NCBI RefSeq assembly: GCF_013408795.1
Contig: NZ_JACCCC010000001.1
Location: forward strand, 3,596,001-3,660,000
Direction: 5' to 3'
Source: Spinactinospora alkalitolerans
Lineage (GTDB): Bacteria; Actinomycetota; Actinomycetes; Streptosporangiales; Streptosporangiaceae
Length of the DNA: 64,000 nt
In this document: positions 35,876 to 47,009 of the stretch, in pieces
How the letters are laid out: every line of letters starts with the position of its first letter
Position numbering within the stretch: position 1 is the first letter of the stretch
Notes under the pieces: model-generated
Told to the model about the DNA's origin: nothing
The model's database searches: none
Seen by the model: the letters and a program-made list of their open reading frames with translations, nothing else
Position numbers and translations under genes: made by a program

Positions 35876-38017
<2,142 letters not shown>

Positions 38018-38525
38018 CGTGTTCTCCCCCTCCTCGCGCCTCCGACGGGACCGGAAAACGCGCCTCTTCACAAACGGCCTGAATTCGCTCTCGCGGTGCC
38101 CGGCCGTCCGAGTGGACCGGAATCGGCCCCGGTACGGTCCGATTTCGCGCCCTTCCACCACTCACTCCAGAGGCCTCCGAGTACGCTCCGCTCCGGAGGA
38201 AGGCACCGGCGAACGGCCGTTCTCGCGGCACGGCGGGACCGGGGAAAGAGGCAGGGAACACCCTCTGATCACAATTCGGGGACGAGGATCATCACGGACG
38301 GCAAATGCCGCAGAACATCACAGACACCACTTAGCGGAACCAAGGCCACGAAGAGCGTAATCTCCCGCTTCAGCACCTGACAATGATCAATTTCTTTTCG
38401 GACACGCCTTCCGTGTTTACAGGTCGGAAGAAAACCGGCAATCACCCCGGAAAACATCCGTGGCCTGGGTGTTCTCCGGAGAACACCCAGGCCACGGATC
38501 GATTATCGGACTTCTGTGCCGGCCT
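38018..38525. other. Intergenic region between the monooxygenase gene and the PKS gene
   Basis: About 500 bases, less GC-rich than the genes. The monooxygenase terminator (38456-38499) lies at one end, so the PKS must have its own promoter within 38018-38455. TTGTCA on the minus strand near 38370-38385 is a weak -35 candidate. No ORF is supported. Confidence 0.4.
38456..38499. terminator. 44-bp perfect palindrome, terminator of the monooxygenase gene
   Basis: Arms of 22 bases, ATCCGTGGCCTGGGTGTTCT continuing to CC, and the exact inverse, with no spacer, 27-70 bases after the monooxygenase stop on the minus strand. A transcript would fold into a very stable hairpin. It separates the cvn/monooxygenase operon from the PKS. 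Confidence 0.85.
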
Positions 38526-39782
38526 TCACGAACCGTGCGAGGCTCTGACCTTGGCCAGGTACTCCCGCGCCAGGGCGGGGTCGAAGAGCCAGTTCGCGTA
38601 GTCCGGCGGGTAGTCCCACCCCTGGATCCAGCGGTCGCCGACCTCCGCGTACTCCAAGGCGCCGGCGAGCACCTCCTGGAAGTGGTCGGGGAGCCCGGTG
38701 TCCCACATCGTGGAGAGCGCCTCCGCCCAGAGCTGCACCGGGTGCCCGTACTCCCAGAACCTCTCGAACATGCCCTCCAGGAACTCCCGGTCGAAGGGCC
38801 GGTCGCCGCGCTCGAGGATGCCGCCCAGGTAGCTCATCGCGCATCGGGTGGAGTTGTTCCAGCCCTGCCCGCTGAAGGGGTCCATCGTGATGACGACATC
38901 GGCGATGCCCAGGACGAGTCCGCCCGAGGGCAGCACCCCCACCGGATTGCGCACCTGCGGGATGAGCCGCTCCCTCAGCGTGCTGCGGCCGTCGACCAGC
39001 AGCGCGTCCTTGCAGCGCTCGTAGTAGTCCGGCGCGTAGGCCCGGAGCAGCTCCTTCATCCGGTGCAGCTGGTCCTCCGGTTTGAGCTTCTCCGGCCAGG
39101 CGTCCATCGGACCGCCCCGCTTCTCGACCATGACCAGGGAGTGGCAGGGCCCCTGCGGGGTGAGGACCGGGGGGAAGATGATGTTGCCGCCGTCGGCCGC
39201 GGAGGCCGCCCAGCCGATGTCCTCGTCCTCCACGGGGTCGGCGGCGACGTCGTAGACGTTGGCCTGTGCGATCACCCGCCCGCGCGCGCCGCTGAAGCGG
39301 CTCGTGTCGGAGTCGAACAGGGCCCCCAGCTCCCCGTGTCCCACCGCGACGACGATGAGGTCGAACATCCGGGAGAAGTAGTCGAGGTCGGTGACCGTGA
39401 CGCCGTGGATGACGACCTTGCCGCCGCGGTCCTCGAAGTACTCCAGCCAGTCGGCGATCTTGACCCGGCGGTCGACCGACTGGGTGTAGCGCCCTTCGCC
39501 GCCGGTCCTGCCCTGCAGGACCAGGGGAGGCTCCCCCGAAGGATAGAGGTGAATCTTGAACTTCTCGATCTGCGGTGCCGCGGCGCTCCAGAAGTCGAGG
39601 TGCTGCTCGCGCTCGTACTCCAGCACGGTCGGGAACGTGAGCTGGGCGATCGAGGGCCGTCCGGTGCGGATTTCGGTGGAGGTCTGCCCGGTGATCAAGG
39701 TGACGTCGTATCCGTGGCTCAGCAGGCTGTGGGCCAGATGGAGGCCCGACTGCCCTGCACCGACGATGAGGATCTTGCGCAT
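38526..39782 (-). CDS. FAD-dependent monooxygenase, styrene/indole monooxygenase (StyA) family
   Basis: Enzyme of 418 aa starting MRKILIVGAGQSGLHLAHSL, with GxGxxG FAD binding. The StyA-type pattern is clear: FHIHLYPSG-like KFKIHLYPSGEPPLVLQGRT, RVKIADWLEYFEDRGG, LIVVAVGHGELG and the C-terminal DPFSGQGWNNSTRCAMSYLG, where the flavin is bound. These enzymes need a separate flavin reductase, not seen nearby. It follows cvnD by 69 bases on the same strand and so takes the place of the cytochrome P450 gene found after other conservons. It ends at a 44-bp palindromic terminator. Confidence 0.87.
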   Translation of the reverse strand: MRKILIVGAGQSGLHLAHSLLSHGYDVTLITGQTSTEIRTGRPSIAQLTFPTVLEYEREQHLDFWSAAAPQIEKFKIHLYPSGEPPLVLQGRTGGEGRYTQSVDRRVKIADWLEYFEDRGGKVVIHGVTVTDLDYFSRMFDLIVVAVGHGELGALFDSDTSRFSGARGRVIAQANVYDVAADPVEDEDIGWAASAADGGNIIFPPVLTPQGPCHSLVMVEKRGGPMDAWPEKLKPEDQLHRMKELLRAYAPDYYERCKDALLVDGRSTLRERLIPQVRNPVGVLPSGGLVLGIADVVITMDPFSGQGWNNSTRCAMSYLGGILERGDRPFDREFLEGMFERFWEYGHPVQLWAEALSTMWDTGLPDHFQEVLAGALEYAEVGDRWIQGWDYPPDYANWLFDPALAREYLAKVRASHGS

Positions 39783-39851
39783 CCTGTTTTACTCTCCGAG
39801 GACGGTCGAAGGAAATGGTCACGGTCCCGGCCGCCGGGGCCGGATCGCCCG

Positions 39852-40448
39852 TCAACCGACGGGCTGGGCGTCCCTGTCGCTGTCCAGGGCGTAGCGCAGC
39901 AGCGTCTTGAGCACCGCGCCCGTGGAGGGGCGCCGCCGGGCGTCGAAGTCGACGACGGGGACTCCCCGGCCGATCTCCAGCGCCTCGCGGACCTCGTCCG
40001 CGGTGTAGTGGAGCTGGTCGTCGAACCTGTTCAGCGCCACGACGTAGGGGACGCGGCGGTTCGTCTCGAAGTAGTCGACCGCGTCGAAGCTGTCGATGAG
40101 CCTGCGGCAGTCCACCACCACGACGGCGCCGACGGCGCCGCGGACCAGGTCGTCCCACATGAACCAGAACCGCGACTGCCCCGGCGTGCCGAAGAGGTAC
40201 ATGATGAGCCGCTCGTCGACGGTTATGCGGCCGAAGTCCATGGCGACCGTGGTGGTCGTCTTGTCCGGGGTCCCGGTCGTGTCGTCGTGGTCGACGCTCG
40301 CCTCGGTCATGACCGCCTCGGTGGTCACCGGGGGGATCTCGGAGACGGAACCGACCAGGGTCGTCTTCCCCGCGCCGAAACCGCCCGCGATGACGATCTT
40401 GGTCGAGGTCTTCGACCTGGTGTCACTGGAAAAGTCGTTCGAGACCAC
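39852..40448 (-). CDS. cvnD: CvnD-type small GTP-binding protein of a conservon
   Basis: Ras-like protein of 198 aa. P-loop AGGFGAGKTTLVGS (Lys28), switch-region MDFGRITVDERLI, LFGTPGQSRFWFMW (the DxxG region changed to GTPGQ, typical of CvnD), and VVALNRFDD for base recognition. In studied conservons CvnD cycles between GDP and GTP at the membrane and interacts with CvnA-C. The GTG start overlaps cvnC by 26 bases. It is the fourth gene of the cvnABCD order. Confidence 0.92.
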   Translation of the reverse strand: MVSNDFSSDTRSKTSTKIVIAGGFGAGKTTLVGSVSEIPPVTTEAVMTEASVDHDDTTGTPDKTTTTVAMDFGRITVDERLIMYLFGTPGQSRFWFMWDDLVRGAVGAVVVVDCRRLIDSFDAVDYFETNRRVPYVVALNRFDDQLHYTADEVREALEIGRGVPVVDFDARRRPSTGAVLKTLLRYALDSDRDAQPVG

Positions 40449-40782
40449 GGAGCGCCCTCTCGAGAACCCGGTTGTCCGCCGGGCTGTTGCCGGTGATGGT
40501 CGGATGGATGTAGACGAGGCCCTGGTCCGCGAGGTCGCTCAGCAGCACCTGGACGACGCCCACGGGGATTCGCAGCTTCGCCGATATCTCGGCGACGGAA
40601 CCGGACTCCCGGCACAGCAGGCAGATGTCCTGCGATTCGGGCATCAGGTTCTGCGGCGGGCCGCCGCTCGGATCCATGGTGGAGACGAGCGTCTGCAGCA
40701 TGAGCGGATGCCGCGATCTGGTCCGCCCCCCCGTGAAGGTGTAGGGGCGGATCCGTATGCTCCTTCGCCTGCGGTAGCTCAT
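40423..40782 (-). CDS. cvnC: CvnC-type DUF742 protein
   Basis: Protein of 119 aa with the DUF742 pattern: RIRPYTFTGGRTRSRHPLML at the start, a winged-helix-like SVAEISAKLRIPVGVVQVLL and DLADQGLVYIH, and a C-terminal helix VLERALRGLERL. In other conservons this protein belongs to the CvnA-D signalling complex. It lies 51 bases after cvnB and overlaps cvnD. Confidence 0.9.
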   Translation of the reverse strand: MSYRRRRSIRIRPYTFTGGRTRSRHPLMLQTLVSTMDPSGGPPQNLMPESQDICLLCRESGSVAEISAKLRIPVGVVQVLLSDLADQGLVYIHPTITGNSPADNRVLERALRGLERLFQ

Positions 40783-40833
40783 TGGTATGGCAACCTCTTC
40801 GTCGGTCGGGTCAAGGGCCGTTGGGCCACCGGG

Positions 40834-41259
40834 TCAGTTCCCGAGCACTTCGCGGAGCTGGGAGCGGAGTTGCGGCGTGAGCGCGTGGGCCGCGTTCTCC
40901 ACGAGCCGCGTCATCTGGTAGGCGACGACCTTCATGTCCGCGTCGACGGAGGTGAGCACCGCGAGGCACGAGCCGTCGCTGATCGACATCACGAACAGGT
41001 GGCCGTGTCTCATGCGGACGATGAGCTGCTCGCACTCCGCCTTGGCGAACAGCTTGGCGCCGCCCACGGCGAGGCTGTGCAGTCCGCTGGCGATCGCCGC
41101 GAGCTGTTCGGCGTGCTCCGCGGGGAAGCCGTCGGAGGAGGCCAGGAGTAGTCCGTCGGAGGAGACCACGATCGCGTGTTCGACCCCGTGCACGTCGCCA
41201 ACGAAGTTGGAGATGAGCCAGGTGAAGTTCTTCGCGTCCTCACTCAACTGGTTGTTCAT
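40834..41259 (-). CDS. cvnB: CvnB-type roadblock/LC7 domain protein
   Basis: Protein of 141 aa, a single roadblock/LC7 fold: NFTWLISNFVGDVHGVEHAI, VVSSDGLLLASSDGFPAEHA, EQLAAIASGLHSLAVGGAKL, LVENAAHALTP near the end. Roadblock proteins act as regulators of small GTPases, here of CvnD. The ATG start gives the usual N-terminus MNNQLSEDAKN. Gap to cvnA is 239 bases, larger than usual and without a recognised feature. Confidence 0.9.
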   Translation of the reverse strand: MNNQLSEDAKNFTWLISNFVGDVHGVEHAIVVSSDGLLLASSDGFPAEHAEQLAAIASGLHSLAVGGAKLFAKAECEQLIVRMRHGHLFVMSISDGSCLAVLTSVDADMKVVAYQMTRLVENAAHALTPQLRSQLREVLGN

Positions 41260-41498
41260 GGGGGTTTCCGGCTTCTTGTGCTGGACGTCTGAAGGGGGGA
41301 GGGTGCTGATCGGGCTCTGACTGCCGCGTTCGCGGGGTGGGGGCGGGATCTCCGGGGCCCGGGCCTGCCGTGCCGCCGGCGCCGCGCGCACCGCGGCGGC
41401 CGGCCCCCTGCGCGAACGCGATCGTCGGACATCAGCGAGCTGGTCCGGTGCCGGGGGCCGCGGCGGGAGCGCGCGGGGCCGCGCCGCGGACATCCGGG

Positions 41499-42755
41499 TC
41501 ATTCGTTCTCCGTCGTCGCGGCCCGCTCGCCCTGGAGGAAGCCGTCGAGGTCCGCGCGGATCCGGGCGGCCCTGTCGACCGGCTCGTCGGCGGGGCGGGG
41601 CGCGTACTCGCCGCGCTCCGGGGGCGGCGTCAGCGGTGCCGGGGCGGAGCGGTGGGCGCTGCGGCGCGGCAGTCCGGCCGCGGTGACGGCCGACTGCGGC
41701 GTGCCGCCGTCGCGGGGTTCGGGCCGACTCGGCGGAACGGGCGCGGGGGCGGGCGCGGACCGCGTTATCGGGGGCATGGGACGGGTGAGCGCCGAGTCGG
41801 CCTCGGGCAGCGGGCCGGAGTCGCGCAGCAGTGCGGCCGGGACGACGGCGTAGGCGCTCATGCCGCGGAACGCGCGGGCCTCCAGCCGGACCAGGAGCCC
41901 GTGCCGTTGGGCGATGCGGCTGGCGACGTAGAGCCCCATGTGCCGGATGACCCGCTCGTCCAGTACGGAGTCGCCGCTCAGCCGCGCGTTGAGGTCGGCG
42001 ATCTGCTCCCGGGGGATGCCGATCCCCTCGTCCTCGACGATGAACAGCAGTCCGCCGTCGGCCGTGGGCTGCCCGCTGATGACGACCTGGGCGTGGTCCG
42101 GGGAGTGCGCGGTGGCGTTGTCGAGCAGCTCGGCGAGCAGGTGGCTGACGTCGTCGGCCGCGGCCCCGGTGAGGGACCCCTCCGGCAGGCGCCCGATATG
42201 CACCCGGTTGTAGTCCCTGATCTCCGAGGTCGCGGCGCGCGCCACGTCGAGGAGGGGGACGGGGTCGGTGTTGGGGTCGCCGCCCTCCTGGCCGGCGAGC
42301 ACCAGGAGGTTCTCGCCGTTGCGGCGCATGCGGGTGGCGAGGTTGTCGATCTTGAACAGTCTGGACAGCAGCTCGGGGTCCTCGGCGGTGTCCTCCAACT
42401 GCTCGACGACGGCCAGCAGCGAGTCGACCAGCGTGAGGTCGCGCATCGCCAGGCTGGCCAGCGCATCGGTCATCAGCCGCGGCTGCGCGGCGGGGGCCGC
42501 TTCGGCCGACGCGGCGGTCCGCGGCGCCGGCGCCGGTACCGGCGCCATGGGCACGGGCGCGGGTGCCATGGGTGCGGGTGCCACGGGCACCGCCGACGGC
42601 GGGGGCCCGGGCCGCGCCGCCGGCCGCCTGGCGAGTCCGAGGCGGGACATGGCCCGCCGGAACCGGCCGGGCTCGGCGGGCCGGGCGCGCTCCGCCGGTG
42701 TCATCTGCCTCTGGGGGTAGCCATCGCGACCGATCGGTGACGGCGCATGTGCCAC
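41499..42755 (-). CDS. cvnA: CvnA-type histidine kinase-like ATPase lacking membrane sensor
   Basis: Protein of 418 aa. After a Pro/Ala-rich N-terminus (about residues 40-90) comes the helical region LFKIDNLATRMRRNGENLLV and an HATPase domain with LLAELLDNATAHSPD (N box) and VEDEGIGIPREQI (G1 box). Related CvnA proteins have two membrane helices with an extracellular sensor before this part and read LDHLATR at the helix; here the histidine is Asn and the sensor is absent. The GTG start at 42755 has AGGAG seven bases upstream. It is the first gene of the conservon. Confidence 0.85.
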   Translation of the reverse strand: MAHAPSPIGRDGYPQRQMTPAERARPAEPGRFRRAMSRLGLARRPAARPGPPPSAVPVAPAPMAPAPVPMAPVPAPAPRTAASAEAAPAAQPRLMTDALASLAMRDLTLVDSLLAVVEQLEDTAEDPELLSRLFKIDNLATRMRRNGENLLVLAGQEGGDPNTDPVPLLDVARAATSEIRDYNRVHIGRLPEGSLTGAAADDVSHLLAELLDNATAHSPDHAQVVISGQPTADGGLLFIVEDEGIGIPREQIADLNARLSGDSVLDERVIRHMGLYVASRIAQRHGLLVRLEARAFRGMSAYAVVPAALLRDSGPLPEADSALTRPMPPITRSAPAPAPVPPSRPEPRDGGTPQSAVTAAGLPRRSAHRSAPAPLTPPPERGEYAPRPADEPVDRAARIRADLDGFLQGERAATTENE

Positions 42756-43416
42756 AACACGTCTCCTCATTGAGGTGGGGAACAACAGTGGTGAATCCGA
42801 GAGGCGCACCGGTGCGGCAACGGACGCGGTCCCGGACCGCCCGGAGTCCGCATACCGCTTCGGACGCCGACGGGGCCGGAAACGCCGAATCTATCCCGCG
42901 AAGGCGCACGGCACCCCGGATTCTTCGGAAAACGCGAAAAGAATCGTGTGCGCATGCGCCCCGGAGAGAGAATTCCTCCCGCCATCTCGGGTTATTCGCG
43001 TGTTCGTATTTCAGTGGAGCCGAATGGGAATCGCCGATTCGGGCGTCAGCCTAGCAAAGGGATTCCGCCTCGACAGGAGATTCGGCATATCGGCGAAACC
43101 GGCGGAGAATAAGGGGGAATCGAAGAGAACGCCCCGCCGTCGCACCCGAACGCACCGATACGAGAACCCCGACCGCTTTGCGCGCAACGCCCCGTTCGTC
43201 CGGTGCTGCGCGGGCGTTTCGGCGCGGACACCGGCGGCGGAGCCGCGGAGGTCCTGCTCGCCGCCCGCGGGAGCACCGGACCGCGCGCCGCCCGGACCCC
43301 GCAGTGGGTACGTTCGTAGCGGACACGTGGAGTGAAGGCGAGGGGGGACCCGCGATGAAGGCGACCACCGACGGTCCGTCCGGCACGTCCGCGGCCGGGC
43401 AGTGAGGGCCGGGCCG
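42756..43416. other. Divergent promoter region of cvnA and the FGGY kinase gene
   Basis: About 660 bases without a supported gene. On the minus strand TGC-TAGGCT (-10 at 43048-43053) resembles an extended actinomycete -10 box about 290 bases before cvnA, which would give a long leader. Long readings on both strands here lack domain similarity and have poor codon bias. The last 100 bases before the kinase are very GC-rich. Confidence 0.4.
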
Positions 43417-44850
43417 ATGGAGGCGCTCCTCGGCATCGATCTGGGCACGAGCGGGGTCAAGGCGCTCGTGCTCGCCCGCGACGGCACCGTGCTCGGCGAG
43501 GCCGAGGCCGACCACCCGGTGGACTCGCCCCGGCCGGGGTGGGCCGAGACCGATCCCGGGCGGTGGTGGTCGGCGGCCGTGCGCGCCGTCGGCGACGCGC
43601 TGGCGCGGGCCGAGGCCGGCACCGCGGGAGGGGTCGAGGTCGCGGGGGTCGGGCTCGACGGGCAGATGCACGGGCTGGTCCTGGCCGAAGCCGACGGCAC
43701 CCCGGTGCGCCCGGCGCTGCTGTGGGCCGACCAGCGCGCGGCCGGGCCGGTGGCGCGCTGGTCGGAACTGGCCCGCGGCGAGCGCGACCGGCTGGCCAAT
43801 CCGCCGGCGCCCGGCATGACCGGGCCGCTGCTGCGCTGGATCACCGAGCACGAGCCCGCCGCGGCACGGCGCGCGCGATGGGCGCTGCTACCCAAGGACT
43901 GGCTGCGGCTGCGGCTCACCGGCCGCGCCTCGACCGAACCCTCCGACGCCTCGGCCACCCTGCTGTGGGACATGCCGGCCGGAACCTGGTCGGGCGCCGC
44001 CCTCGCGGCCGCGGGCGCGTCCGGGGCGCTGCTGCCGCCGGTGGTGCGCTCCGGGGCCGCCGCGGGCACGCTCACCGGACCGGCCGCGGCCGCGCTGGGC
44101 CTCGCGGCCGGCGTCCCCGTCGCCGGCGGCGCGGGCGACACTCCGGCGGCGCTGCTGGCGACCGGGCTGAGGCCCGGCCAGGCGCAGGTGACGGTGGGCA
44201 GCGGCGCGCAGATCGTCACGCCGGCCGAGGAGCCGACGCCGGTGCCGGGCGTGCACGTCTACCGCACCGCCGAGGACGCGGGCTGGTACCGGATGGCGGC
44301 GGTGCAGAACGCCGGGCTCGCGCTGAACTGGGTCCGCGGCCTGCTCGGGGCCGACTGGGCGGAGCTGTACGGGAGCTGCCGGAACGGGGAGCCGGGGGCC
44401 GGCGGCGTCACGTTCGTGCCGCACCTGACCGGTGAGCGCACCCCCGTGCTGGACGCCTCGGCCACCGGGACGCTGTCGGGGCTGCGGCTGGCCAGCGGCC
44501 GTACCGCGCTCCTGCGGGCGGCCGCGGAGGGGGTGGCGCTGTCGCTTCGGCACGCGGCGACGGCGCTGCCGGGAGGACTGCCCGAGAGCGTGCGGCTCCT
44601 CGGCGGCGGAACGCGCGACCCCGCGTTTCGCCAACTGCTCGCCGACGTGCTGGGAGTGCGCCTGGTACCGACCGGGCTGCGCAGCGCGTCGGCGCTGGGC
44701 GCCGCCGTCCTGGCCGCCCGCGCCGCGGGCCTGCCGGACCCGCGGATCGCACCGGCCGAGGAACCGGCCGTGCCGCCGGGCGAGCACGCCGCGGCCTACG
44801 GCGAGGTCTTCGAACGCTACCTGGCCCTGCTGCCCGCCTCCTCCCGCTGA
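43417..44850 (+). CDS. xylB: FGGY family carbohydrate kinase (xylulokinase-like)
   Basis: Sugar kinase of 477 aa. N-terminal ATPase motif LLGIDLGTSGVKALVLARDG, substrate part GVGLDGQMHGLVLAE with catalytic-loop residues, LWADQRA, and C-terminal RLLGGGTRDPAFRQLLADVL with SALGAAVLAARAAG. The DGQMHG wording is typical of xylulokinase, phosphorylating D-xylulose to the 5-phosphate. The ATG at 43417 is chosen over a GTG 15 bases upstream. No xylose isomerase or transporter adjoins, so the substrate is likely but unproven. Repeat copy B follows 20 bases after the stop. Confidence 0.82.
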   Translation: MEALLGIDLGTSGVKALVLARDGTVLGEAEADHPVDSPRPGWAETDPGRWWSAAVRAVGDALARAEAGTAGGVEVAGVGLDGQMHGLVLAEADGTPVRPALLWADQRAAGPVARWSELARGERDRLANPPAPGMTGPLLRWITEHEPAAARRARWALLPKDWLRLRLTGRASTEPSDASATLLWDMPAGTWSGAALAAAGASGALLPPVVRSGAAAGTLTGPAAAALGLAAGVPVAGGAGDTPAALLATGLRPGQAQVTVGSGAQIVTPAEEPTPVPGVHVYRTAEDAGWYRMAAVQNAGLALNWVRGLLGADWAELYGSCRNGEPGAGGVTFVPHLTGERTPVLDASATGTLSGLRLASGRTALLRAAAEGVALSLRHAATALPGGLPESVRLLGGGTRDPAFRQLLADVLGVRLVPTGLRSASALGAAVLAARAAGLPDPRIAPAEEPAVPPGEHAAAYGEVFERYLALLPASSR

Positions 44851-44869
44851 AGCCCCCGGCGGTCTCGAC

Positions 44870-45187
44870 CTTGAGTTTCGACCTCGACCTCAGGGGGTTG
44901 TAAGGCCCGCCCCAAGCCGAAGCAGGCGTGCGGGCGGGCCATTCTCTCGTGTGGCCGAAGGCCCGGAAAAGGAATTGACCACCCGCGCGCGAAGCAGACC
45001 TCTTGCTTTGGGTGCGTACCGAAACCATGGTTTCGGTCTGGTGCCCAAGGCGGCGGCGTGGGCGGCGCGGCGCCGGTGCGATCCCTATGAAGGGCCCTCT
45101 GCCGCACGAGGGGATCGCCCAGTCACCGCGAAGCTCCATCCTTGGGCCGAGGTTCACGGCCCCCGATGGCCGAGGTTAAAACCCAAG
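44870..45187. repeat. Intergenic inverted-end repeat, copy B (318 bp)
   Basis: Left end CTTGAGTTTCGACCTCG (44870-44886), right end CGAGGTTAAAACCCAAG (45171-45187). It shares CAGGGGGT and AAGGCCCGCCCCA with copy A, and an exactly identical 35-base block with copy C (45052-45086 against 57568-57602). It contains one internal unit beginning GGTTTCGGTC (45029-45060) that occurs twice in copy C. It fills the gap between the convergent kinase and TPP-enzyme genes. Confidence 0.85.
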
Positions 45188-45215
45188 TGAAGACGCGCAC
45201 CCTAAAAGCCACCGG

Positions 45216-47009
45216 TCAGCGCGAGCGTCCCCCCGGGATGAACTCCTGGGCCTTGGTCTTGACGCCTTCCTTGACCACCGACCACGCGTCGGGGTCGCCC
45301 TTGATCAGCGCCGCCGCCGTGCTCTCCATCTGCTCCAGCGTCGCGTGCGGCGGGATGGGCGGGACGGCCGGGTCGGTGACGAACTCGACCACGCAGGGCC
45401 GGTCCGCCGCCAGCGCCCGCTGCCAGGCGCCCTCGATCTGCCCCGGATCCTCGACCTTGATCCCCATCAGCCCGATGCTCTCGGCGAACCCGGCGTAGGG
45501 GAAGTCCGGCACCCTCTGCGACGGCAGGAACTGCGGGGCCCCGCCCATCGCGCGCAGCTCCCAGGTCACCTGGTTCAGGTCGCCGTTGTTGAGGACGGTG
45601 AAGACGACCCGGGGGTCGGACCACTCCTTGTAGTACTGGGCGATGGTGATCAGCTCGTTGATGCCGTTCATCTGCATCGTTCCGTCACCCACCACGACGA
45701 TCGCCGGCCGGTCCGGGTGGGCGAACTTCGCGCCCGTGGCGTAGGGCGGGCCGGGGCACATCGTGGCCAGCGTCCCCGAGAGCGAACCGCGCATGCCCGG
45801 CCGGAACTTCAGGTACCGCGCGTACCAGTTGGTCCCCGACCCGGAGTCGGAGGTGACCATCACGTTGTCGGGCAGCAGCGGCGACAGCTCGTGGAAGACC
45901 CGCTCGGGGTTGATCGGGTCGGCGTCGACGTACGCCCGCCGGTCCAGTACCTCCCACCAGCGGCTGACGTTGCCCTCGATCGTCTCCCGCCACGAGCGGT
46001 CGGCCTTGCGCTCCAGTAGCGGCAGCAGCGTCCGCAGCGTCTCGGCGGCGTCGCCGGCCAGGTTGCACTCGAACGGGTAGCGCATGCCCAGCATGGTCGG
46101 GTCGATGTCGATCTGGATGGCGCGGGCCTGCCCGAACTCGGGCAGGAACTGGCTGTAGGGGAAGTTGGAGCCGACGACGAGCAGCGTGTCGCAGTCGCGC
46201 ATCAGCTCATAAGAGGGCCGGGTGCCCAGCAGGCCGATGGAGCCGGTCACGAAGGGCAGGTCGTCGGGCAGCACGTCCTTGCCCAGCAGCGCCTTGGCCA
46301 CCCCGGCGCCGAGCACGTCGGCGACCTCGGTCAGTTCGTTCGCCGCGTTGCGGGCGCCCTGGCCGGCCAGGACGGCGACGCGCTCGCCGGCGTTGAGGAT
46401 CTCCGCGGCCTGGGCCAGCCCTTCGGCGGAGGGCGTGATCTGCGGCTGCGCAGCCCCGAGGCTGGAGGGCACCATCTTGAACTCGTGCTTGGGCGGGGAG
46501 TACTCCAGGTCCTGGACGTCGGCGGGGATGATGACCGCGGTGACGGTGCGCCGCGCGATCGACGTGCGGAACGCGCGGTCCAGCACGTTGGGCAGCTGCT
46601 CGGGGACGGTGACCATCTGCACGTAGTCGCCCGCCACGTCCTTGTAGAGGGAGATCAGGTCGATCTCCTGCTGGTAGGAGCCGCCCATGGCGCTGCGCGC
46701 GGTCTGGCCGATGATCGCGACCACCGGGACGTGGTCGAGTTTGGCGTCGTAGAGCCCGTTGAGCAGGTGGATGGCCCCCGGCCCCGATGTCGCCGCGCAG
46801 ACTCCGACCCGGCCGGAGAACTTCGCGTACCCGGTCGCCTCGAACGCCGCCAGCTCCTCGTGCCGCGACTGGATGAACCGCGGCTTGTTGTCGGCGCGAT
46901 CCCAAGCGGCGAGCAGGCCGTTGATCCCGTCGCCCGCGTAAGAGAAGACGTGTTCGACCTTCCACTCCCGCAGGCGTTTGAGCACGTAGTCGGAGACCAG
47001 TTCCGCCAT
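45216..47009 (-). CDS. Thiamine-diphosphate-dependent pyruvate oxidase/dehydrogenase-like enzyme (PoxB family)
   Basis: Enzyme of 597 aa with the three-domain TPP fold. The catalytic Glu lies in IQSRHEELAAFEATGYAK; the central domain has LGTRPSYELMRDCDTLLVVG; the C-terminal TPP motif runs from VVVGDGTMQMNGINEL to FTVLNNGDLNQV. It is closest in wording to quinone-linked pyruvate oxidase-like proteins. The inner ATG is preferred because AAGGA lies six bases before it. It is divergent from the antiporter gene across 302 bases. Membrane-binding C-terminal residues as in E. coli PoxB are not obvious. Confidence 0.88.
   Translation of the reverse strand: MAELVSDYVLKRLREWKVEHVFSYAGDGINGLLAAWDRADNKPRFIQSRHEELAAFEATGYAKFSGRVGVCAATSGPGAIHLLNGLYDAKLDHVPVVAIIGQTARSAMGGSYQQEIDLISLYKDVAGDYVQMVTVPEQLPNVLDRAFRTSIARRTVTAVIIPADVQDLEYSPPKHEFKMVPSSLGAAQPQITPSAEGLAQAAEILNAGERVAVLAGQGARNAANELTEVADVLGAGVAKALLGKDVLPDDLPFVTGSIGLLGTRPSYELMRDCDTLLVVGSNFPYSQFLPEFGQARAIQIDIDPTMLGMRYPFECNLAGDAAETLRTLLPLLERKADRSWRETIEGNVSRWWEVLDRRAYVDADPINPERVFHELSPLLPDNVMVTSDSGSGTNWYARYLKFRPGMRGSLSGTLATMCPGPPYATGAKFAHPDRPAIVVVGDGTMQMNGINELITIAQYYKEWSDPRVVFTVLNNGDLNQVTWELRAMGGAPQFLPSQRVPDFPYAGFAESIGLMGIKVEDPGQIEGAWQRALAADRPCVVEFVTDPAVPPIPPHATLEQMESTAAALIKGDPDAWSVVKEGVKTKAQEFIPGGRSR

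Noticed and set aside
42775-43335. 186-codon plus-strand frame upstream of the FGGY kinase
   Set aside because: It starts close to the cvnA promoter region, has no domain, and its codon third positions do not show the GC bias of the neighbouring genes.
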